A DNA stretch of 64,000 nucleotides from Opitutia bacterium (lineage in GTDB: Bacteria; Verrucomicrobiota; Verrucomicrobiia; Opitutales; Coraliomargaritaceae): NCBI GenBank assembly GCA_029248665.1, contig JAQWIW010000016.1, positions 83,616-147,615 on the forward strand. The letters run 5' to 3'. Every line of letters starts with the position of its first letter. Position 1 is the first letter of the stretch. Shown in pieces: positions 58,320 to 64,000 of the stretch. The position numbers and the translations under genes are program-made. The notes beneath the pieces were generated by a model. That model made no database searches, was not told the origin of the DNA, and was given only the letters and a program-made list of their open reading frames with translations.

Positions 58320-59471
58320 TTATTGAATTAAATTTCTTATAGCAAAGTAGGCAGGCTTGGGACTGTAATCTCTGTCAAAAAGTGCGGGATAAACGGTTCT
58401 TCCTTTAACTGGCCAATCTCTCAACCATGAGTGATGGTCAACCACACCCCAAAAACTCACTCGCTCAATTACATCGCTATACTCTAAGAAAACTTTAAAT
58501 AGGGATGCATATTTTTTCGCTTGTTTATTAAGCATTTTTTTAGGAATGCCATCGGCATAAGGATCGAGCTCTTTCAATCGCTTTACGTTGAGGTGAATAT
58601 CTGCCCCCATTTCGGTATCCTTAGGATGAGGCAAGATTCGAACATCTAATTCAGAAACGCTAATTTTAACCTCTATTTCAGATAAGATATCTAAAGCCTT
58701 TCTTAAGTTACTTTTGGTCGGCCATTCTAAATGCCAATGTCCTTGCATGCCCACACCATGAATTGGAATGACTTTATATTTTAGATCTTTAACCATGTCT
58801 GCGACAAATTGTGTTTTCACTAAATCCGTCATGCTATAGTCATTATATAAAAGTAAGGCATCGGGATCTGCTTCATGGGCAAAACGATAAGCCAATTCAA
58901 TGTAATCTTCCCCTATAATTTCACACCAAGGTGATTTTCTCAAAAAAGCCACTTGCTTACCATCTTCATATTTTAGATCCACTGCTTCATTCACCACATC
59001 CCAATACTTAATTTTTCCTTTATAACGAGTGACCACTTTGTAAATATGATCTTTCATCCGTTGAATTAAAACTTCACGAGATACCGTTTCGCCCTTCTTA
59101 TCTTTAAAAATCCAATGAGGAACTTGGTGATGCCAAACCAGTGCGTGGCCAACAACTTCCATACCTGCTTTTTCCGAAATGTCCAACAAGGCATCACTCG
59201 GCTTAAAATTAAAAACACCCTCCTCTGGCTGAACATACTGCATCTTCATACTATTTTCAGCAGTTAAACAATTAAACTCCCCAATCAATAAAGCCAACTC
59301 CTCACGATCTTGCCTAAACAAAGAATTACCCTCTAGACCTCCTGCTAAAATATTACCGATTAAAAACTTGTCTGCATATAAGTCTTTTAAAGGAATGTGT
59401 TCTTTCGCTCCACACAATGAAGCTTGAGCAAAAAGTGTGAATACAAATGCAAGATGAAATAAACGAGTCAT
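58320..59471 (-). CDS. Secreted GH10 endo-xylanase, single domain
   Basis: The 383-residue protein has a signal peptide (~1-21) followed by a compact GH10 domain. VVGHALVWHHQVPHW is the conserved substrate-binding strand, Glu162 (YWDVVNEAVD) is the acid/base and Glu274 (ISVSELDVR) the nucleophile. The later WGVVDHHSWL matches the family WGxxDxxSW motif. It should cleave internal beta-1,4-xylosyl bonds. It sits between two sulfatases on the same strand with spacings of 15 and 0 bp, indicating one transcript. Confidence 0.94.
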   Translation of the reverse strand: MTRLFHLAFVFTLFAQASLCGAKEHIPLKDLYADKFLIGNILAGGLEGNSLFRQDREELALLIGEFNCLTAENSMKMQYVQPEEGVFNFKPSDALLDISEKAGMEVVGHALVWHHQVPHWIFKDKKGETVSREVLIQRMKDHIYKVVTRYKGKIKYWDVVNEAVDLKYEDGKQVAFLRKSPWCEIIGEDYIELAYRFAHEADPDALLLYNDYSMTDLVKTQFVADMVKDLKYKVIPIHGVGMQGHWHLEWPTKSNLRKALDILSEIEVKISVSELDVRILPHPKDTEMGADIHLNVKRLKELDPYADGIPKKMLNKQAKKYASLFKVFLEYSDVIERVSFWGVVDHHSWLRDWPVKGRTVYPALFDRDYSPKPAYFAIRNLIQ

Positions 59472-59486
59472 AAGGGTAAGATAATT

Positions 59487-60968
59487 TTAAAGTTGTTGTT
59501 CTCCTAATTTTGAATGTTTTTCCAGGTAATGCTTATAAGGCATATCATCATAACGAATGACCTCATCTCTTACAATAGGGTTATTTAAATCAGGAAAAGG
59601 GTTTCTTTCGAGTGCTTGAAATAATCGTTTTCTCGCTTCAAGCACCTCTGATGAAGAAAAATCCGTTATGAGTGTGTAATCTTTTTTCAACATAGAGCCA
59701 TTACAGCGATAAAGGCGACCTTCTGCATTTCCATAAATAGGATCCACCGCCTCCAATAACCAATCATCTGTTCGAGCCATGCTTGCTGTGGCAATATAAC
59801 TAATAATTGAATCTCTATATTGGTCCGACTGTCCTAGTAAAAAATGTTTCATACTCAAACCATCCAGCTCATAGTCACTAGGCAGAGAGACATTGGCGAA
59901 ATCTATTATTGTAGGAAATACATCAGCAAACTCCATTAAAGCATTTGTCGCTCCTCTTTGCTCAATCAAGCCAGGGCAATTTACAATAAAAGGCACTCTT
60001 GGTCCTTCTTCTGTAGCATGCATTTTACTTGCACCTGAAGTTCCGTTGTCTGAAGCGAAAATGACAATCGTATTATCTCTAATCTCTAAGTCAGTTAATG
60101 CACCGACCAAGCGACCCACCATCGCATCCACATAAAGGTTTAAATCTTTTAAATTGCCTCCTTTATTTGTACCTAGAGCGCCCTCTTCTGGAACTGTAGG
60201 CAAGCCTCCACCTGCAATATCATGAACCAAATTCATTGGAAAATAAGCAAGGAAGGATTCATCCTTATTGCGAGACATGAAATCAATCAGATAATCTGTA
60301 TACAAATCAGGGGCAAAATCCGTTTCATCTGTATTCACCATCACTCCATTATGCGTGATTGCTGGGTGCCAAAAACGAGACGGCACAGGCTTTGATCCAG
60401 GAAACTTCCACTTACCTTCAAATAATCCATCAAATGGAATATCCGTAGGCAATTTTTCATTACTATTAATGTGTAAAAAATATTCACCAAATCCCACATA
60501 TTTTGAATCCGGTGCGTAATGACCTAAAGCCATTTGCTTGCCGGTAATCGCTGTTTTATATCCAAATTCTTTTAAAACACGGGCAAAAGTTAAATGCCCC
60601 ATTGCAAAATCCCAACGACCATAATCGGCGACTTTAACTCGTAAATCATTATGCCAAACACCTGTTCGACTAGGGTACCTACCCGTGGTCAACAAAGCCC
60701 TTGATGGTGAACACATAGGTGTGGCCCAAGCCATATTAAAGAAGACTCCTTCTTCAGCCAAAGCATCTACATTCGGTGTTTCATACTCGGTATTTCCATA
60801 ACAGCTAAATGAATTTGGGCTTATATCATCCACCACGATAATCAAAAAATTCGGTCTACTTAGCGTCGAATCATCTGCATTCAATTCTACCTCAACCAAC
60901 ATGAAGGCAAAGACGAATAAAAAAATCCATTCAATAATTTTATGTCGATTATAAGTTTTCATATTCAT
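59487..60968 (-). CDS. Secreted S1 arylsulfatase-like sulfatase (C-S-P-S-R)
   Basis: The 493-residue protein has a signal peptide (~10-30), the metal motif VVDDISPNS (Asp47/48), the formylglycine motif at Cys86 (TPMCSPSRALLTTGRYPSRTG) and IFASDNGTSG. The C-S-P-S-R form and the TTGRYPSRTG continuation differ from the two neighbouring C-G-P-S-R enzymes, so it probably removes a differently placed sulfate. The start overlaps the stop of the upstream GH10 gene by 20 bp (14 bp if Met3 is used), suggesting translational coupling. Confidence 0.91.
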   Translation of the reverse strand: MNMKTYNRHKIIEWIFLFVFAFMLVEVELNADDSTLSRPNFLIIVVDDISPNSFSCYGNTEYETPNVDALAEEGVFFNMAWATPMCSPSRALLTTGRYPSRTGVWHNDLRVKVADYGRWDFAMGHLTFARVLKEFGYKTAITGKQMALGHYAPDSKYVGFGEYFLHINSNEKLPTDIPFDGLFEGKWKFPGSKPVPSRFWHPAITHNGVMVNTDETDFAPDLYTDYLIDFMSRNKDESFLAYFPMNLVHDIAGGGLPTVPEEGALGTNKGGNLKDLNLYVDAMVGRLVGALTDLEIRDNTIVIFASDNGTSGASKMHATEEGPRVPFIVNCPGLIEQRGATNALMEFADVFPTIIDFANVSLPSDYELDGLSMKHFLLGQSDQYRDSIISYIATASMARTDDWLLEAVDPIYGNAEGRLYRCNGSMLKKDYTLITDFSSSEVLEARKRLFQALERNPFPDLNNPIVRDEVIRYDDMPYKHYLEKHSKLGEQQL

Positions 60969-62418
60969 AAACAGTAACAGTTAAAGTTTTATCAGACTCT
61001 TTTGATGCATCGAAATATCCAAGATAAGACCGCCCATCAATATCGACTGAGACTTCGTAAGAACCATAAAATCCTCTAAATTCAAACATCGCCTGATCAG
61101 ACAATTCGCCCTCTTTAGAAGTGTTCCATTGTTCATTAATTAATTCGTCTAAAACATAATAGACTGGCTTAGGCTCGCCATCCACATTCAGTAAGCCTGA
61201 GGGCATTCCTCTCCAAGGATCGAGGTCGGTTATTGTCCACCATGTAATCGATTCAACTTGAGGATGACTGAAAGCTAGGGTGTAAAAATCTCGTGTCATC
61301 TCGGACTGATAGCGCTCTAATTCTGGAGACCCTTCAAGAAGAGGAATCGGCAACTTATTATCCATCGCATACTGCCAAGCTTTCTCTTGTACATCTAAGC
61401 CACGCCAATCCTCAAAAATTCCACAACTTAACACGCTCACTTCCGATAAAAATATCGGTTTCTCATATTGATTATACGACTCTAAAGCGGCCCATAAACT
61501 TGCTTCAGAAAAACTTTGCGTCTCCGAATGCATATGCGTTTGAATTCCAATTGCTTCAAAATCTATCCCCTCATCCAAGCAATATTGAATTTGCTTATGG
61601 TAGAACGGATCACTGTGTTGATAATGGTTTAAAACATAATAGCCATCAGGGCGATATTTTCGCGCAATTTCCATAATCGCTTCGGTCACATAACCCGGCC
61701 CCGAAACAAATTTATTATCCACAATCTCATGCCCCTTGTATGCTTGCCAACGACGCATTCCCAAATCTTCATCTTTCCATACAATCCCCGGTACTTCATT
61801 GTAAGCATCCCAGTGATCAATTTCAGGATACCCTTTGATCAAATTTTTTACATGCTTTTTGATATCCTTATTAATCTTACGAACGCTACGCTCAGAATCT
61901 TTTATCCAGTCAGGTAAAACTTGGTGCCACATTAAAGGATGCCCCTTAACCACCATGCCTTGATCTTTCGCCCATTGGTAAATCTCACTCGATAAAGGTG
62001 CGGAATCATAATCCCATTCCCCTCGAACTTTTTCATGGCTAGACCAATAAAAATTAACCGTGGCATAATTAAATAATTTGGCGAAATACTCCTTAAACTG
62101 AGGATACCATTTCTTTTCAGGTACACTCCAATCAGCCGCCAAAGATCCTCCAAATAAAAAGTCATGCTTTACTTGCTTCAGATCATATTCGACACCTCTA
62201 GGAATCACTTCACCTGATTTCATTTGTAAAACGATTGAAAAATCACCCTTTCGGTAAGTATCAATTCGATCTTCAGCACCTTCTAAATCCCATGCAGTAT
62301 GTTCCTTGATCACCAATGGAAATTCACTGATATCAAAGTCTTCTGCATTTAAAAACAGGCAGAGCAATAGACTAAAAAATGAAACTATGTATAGCGATGG
62401 TATGCCAATTAAGCGCAT
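60949..62418 (-). CDS. Secreted GH10-family xylanase, divergent type
   Basis: The 489-residue protein has a signal peptide (~1-25), a short beta-rich N-terminal region (~26-85), a GH10 barrel and a ~60-residue C-terminal extension (~430-489). Key elements are HDFLFGGSLAADW, VVKGHPLMWHQVLPDW, the acid/base Glu208 (WDAYNEVPG), GIQTHMH and the nucleophile Glu326 (IFLSEVSVL). TWWTITDLDPW replaces the usual WGxxDxxSW near the -1 subsite. It is distant from the other two GH10 enzymes of the locus and may prefer a modified or shorter substrate. It lies between two sulfatase genes. Confidence 0.88.
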   Translation of the reverse strand: MRLIGIPSLYIVSFFSLLLCLFLNAEDFDISEFPLVIKEHTAWDLEGAEDRIDTYRKGDFSIVLQMKSGEVIPRGVEYDLKQVKHDFLFGGSLAADWSVPEKKWYPQFKEYFAKLFNYATVNFYWSSHEKVRGEWDYDSAPLSSEIYQWAKDQGMVVKGHPLMWHQVLPDWIKDSERSVRKINKDIKKHVKNLIKGYPEIDHWDAYNEVPGIVWKDEDLGMRRWQAYKGHEIVDNKFVSGPGYVTEAIMEIARKYRPDGYYVLNHYQHSDPFYHKQIQYCLDEGIDFEAIGIQTHMHSETQSFSEASLWAALESYNQYEKPIFLSEVSVLSCGIFEDWRGLDVQEKAWQYAMDNKLPIPLLEGSPELERYQSEMTRDFYTLAFSHPQVESITWWTITDLDPWRGMPSGLLNVDGEPKPVYYVLDELINEQWNTSKEGELSDQAMFEFRGFYGSYEVSVDIDGRSYLGYFDASKESDKTLTVTVYEYENL

Positions 62419-62436
62419 TATTTAAAACAAAATATA

Positions 62437-63999
62437 CTACTTAACTTCAAGTGTCATTTCTGCCGATACAGGAGGATTCGTTCCATCTGAGACGGACAAT
62501 ACGAATTCATTAATGCCACGATCAGACTTTGCTGGTGTTCCCGTTAAGCGACCCAATTTAGCATTCGACATTTTCAACCAAGCTGGACCTGACACCTTAG
62601 CATAGGTTAATCGATCGCTCTCCGCATCTTTAACTCTCCAATTCACATAAGCTTGGTACTCGTCTCCTACAGTAGCTACCGGCTGCCGTGTTTCATTTTG
62701 ATTAAACATTGATTTATTCCATGTAGGCGCTGAATTATCTGGCTGATCCAGCTCTTCTAAATTCGTACCCTCATCGTATTCAATTTTTTCACGATGCTTC
62801 ACCAAGGCCATGGCTAAAGATTCCGCCACTTTAGCATATTTAGGATTCGCCACAACATTGACATCTTCATTTGGGTCTCTCTTGTGATCATAAAGCATTT
62901 TATCGCCATTATTCCATTCGCTGTATTGAAATCTTTCCGTGCGTACGGTTTCACCATTATGGTAACGACCAAAGATTGCTTTTTTATGAATCGCATCAGG
63001 GTCTTCCATTGTTGCCACCAAACTTTTACCTTGTAGATGAATCGGTAATTCAAGTCCCGCAAGTTCACATAAGGTTGGGTAGATATCCACCATCTCAACC
63101 AGTGAATTCACTCTTTGCCCTGAATTATAACCGGGAGCACTGATGATTAACGGTGCATGCATTGAAGTCTCATAAAGCGTATGCTTACACCACAAAGTGT
63201 GATCGCCTAACTGGAAACCATGATCACCCCATAAAATGATAATCACATCATCCAACATTTCTAAATTTTCTAATTCGTCTAACAACTTGCCGACCATATC
63301 ATCCGTATAGGATACACAGGCTAAATATCCGTGAATCAACTTAAGTGCCATCTCATCACTTACTGGCCCTTCGGAAGGGATATCATCATACATACCTCTC
63401 AATTCACCCCAATCGCTGTTAGATGAGGAAGGTGCATCTTTGGGGAAGAAAGTGTAATTACTAGGTAAGGCTAAATCCTCTTCATTATACAGATCCCAAT
63501 ATTTCTCTGGGGCAACAAACGGTAAATGAGGTTTAGGGAAACCCGCTGTGAAGAAATGTGGTTGATCCGAATCCTTGGCATCTCTCATTTGTTGGATGAT
63601 TTTATCCGTCATAATACCGGTTGGGTAAGCATTGTACTCAACAGGTGCAGACTCATAAGCAGGAGTCTTACCCCCTTCTTTATTCTCTGGTAACTGATAC
63701 GCCTTGAAATAACCAACTCGGTCAATCACGTCCCATGCTTTTGTGTTATCATTTGCGTGATGGTAAATTTTACCCATGGAAAATGTTTTGTAACCATTTT
63801 GCTTAAACCAATCTGGAATATCTGGAATGTTCGGTGCACCTGTACAACTTGTTCCCCATTGATTACTGGTTGGCTTATCAAATCGTGTACCGAACCAAGT
63901 AAACCGCTTTGTTGTAGGATACATACCCGCCATCAAACTGGCTCGTGAGGATCCAAAGACTGGCACCTGAACATAAGCATTTTCAAATAAGGTGCCCAT
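62437..63999 (-). CDS. Sulfatase homologue lacking the formylglycine cysteine, N-terminus beyond window
   Basis: At least 520 residues; the gene runs off the right edge, so its start and first metal motif are not visible. The body is an iduronate-2-sulfatase-like S1 domain (GKIYHHANDN, then a GFPKPHLPFVAPEKYW segment, then LWGDHGFQLGDHTLW). Where family members read V-C-G-P-S-R, this one reads V-F-G-S-S-R (codons TTT GGA TCC TCA CGA; Phe at 63955-63957). It has neither Cys nor Ser at the modified position and lacks the Pro. It is probably catalytically inactive. A C-terminal Ig/cadherin-like domain (~440-520) is present. It is the most upstream visible gene of the array. Confidence 0.85.
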   Translation of the reverse strand: MGTLFENAYVQVPVFGSSRASLMAGMYPTTKRFTWFGTRFDKPTSNQWGTSCTGAPNIPDIPDWFKQNGYKTFSMGKIYHHANDNTKAWDVIDRVGYFKAYQLPENKEGGKTPAYESAPVEYNAYPTGIMTDKIIQQMRDAKDSDQPHFFTAGFPKPHLPFVAPEKYWDLYNEEDLALPSNYTFFPKDAPSSSNSDWGELRGMYDDIPSEGPVSDEMALKLIHGYLACVSYTDDMVGKLLDELENLEMLDDVIIILWGDHGFQLGDHTLWCKHTLYETSMHAPLIISAPGYNSGQRVNSLVEMVDIYPTLCELAGLELPIHLQGKSLVATMEDPDAIHKKAIFGRYHNGETVRTERFQYSEWNNGDKMLYDHKRDPNEDVNVVANPKYAKVAESLAMALVKHREKIEYDEGTNLEELDQPDNSAPTWNKSMFNQNETRQPVATVGDEYQAYVNWRVKDAESDRLTYAKVSGPAWLKMSNAKLGRLTGTPAKSDRGINEFVLSVSDGTNPPVSAEMTLEVK

Positions 64000-64000
64000 G

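Noticed and set aside
62437..63999. The Met at 63999 as the start of the last sulfatase
   Set aside because: It lies just upstream of the active-site motif, whereas the sulfatase fold needs about 70 residues before it; the gene continues beyond the window.

Overview
The window looks like a chromosomal segment of a marine Verrucomicrobiota bacterium, probably an Opitutae/Puniceicoccales-type lineage with low GC. This is inferred from several family-level features. There is a PEP-CTERM surface protein, and a very large TonB-dependent receptor with the 'LPDFVVT…GYYSANTLAGTR' N-terminus usual in that group. Sulfatases are abundant, and the C-terminal 'S-x-D-L-x-x-W…F-Y-R/K' tail seen in secreted verrucomicrobial proteins recurs. 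Shine-Dalgarno sequences are weak or absent. No database search was possible, so the taxonomy is inference. I saw no rRNA, CRISPR array, insertion sequence or phage gene.

Region 1 (1-28 kb) is ordinary housekeeping. It opens with a lipoprotein fragment, then lexA with a glyoxalase-like gene, ispF/ndk, tRNA-Val, metY, a secreted esterase-like hydrolase, a LolA-like protein, menF, a UvrD-type helicase and purL. Next is a five-gene minus-strand cluster (maf, TonB-like, RluA, NYN nuclease, DUF2851). It is followed by nadE-hemL, a YmdB-type phosphoesterase, ilvB, an ATP-dependent DNA ligase with its partner exonuclease, a second RluA, hpf, a small membrane protein and tRNA-Arg.

Region 2 (28-64 kb) is a large carbohydrate-utilisation locus centred on xylan. 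It carries xylA and xylB, a 1469-residue TonB-dependent receptor, an EF-hand protein, a GHL6-like putative glycosidase, a PEP-CTERM protein and an XylR-type regulator. A minus-strand operon follows: GH52 beta-xylosidase, GPH sugar symporter and modular GH10 xylanase. After a giant 1639-residue repetitive secreted protein comes an almost gapless minus-strand array alternating sulfatases and GH10 xylanases, running off the right edge.

The simplest reading is a system for a sulfated or sulfate-associated xylan. Secreted GH10 enzymes and sulfatases would trim the polymer, the TonB-dependent receptor would carry oligosaccharides across the outer membrane, and the GPH symporter across the inner membrane. 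GH52, which has no signal peptide, would release xylose for XylA and XylB, with XylR controlling expression. The substrate is inferred, not shown.

The most notable observations are: (a) a 283-residue C-terminal module, 208/283 identical by hand count, shared by one GH10 xylanase and one sulfatase; (b) a sulfatase homologue whose formylglycine cysteine is phenylalanine, so probably a pseudoenzyme; (c) a repeated module shared by the giant protein and the PEP-CTERM protein; (d) an ATGAAACT word concentrated in the promoter regions of the locus.
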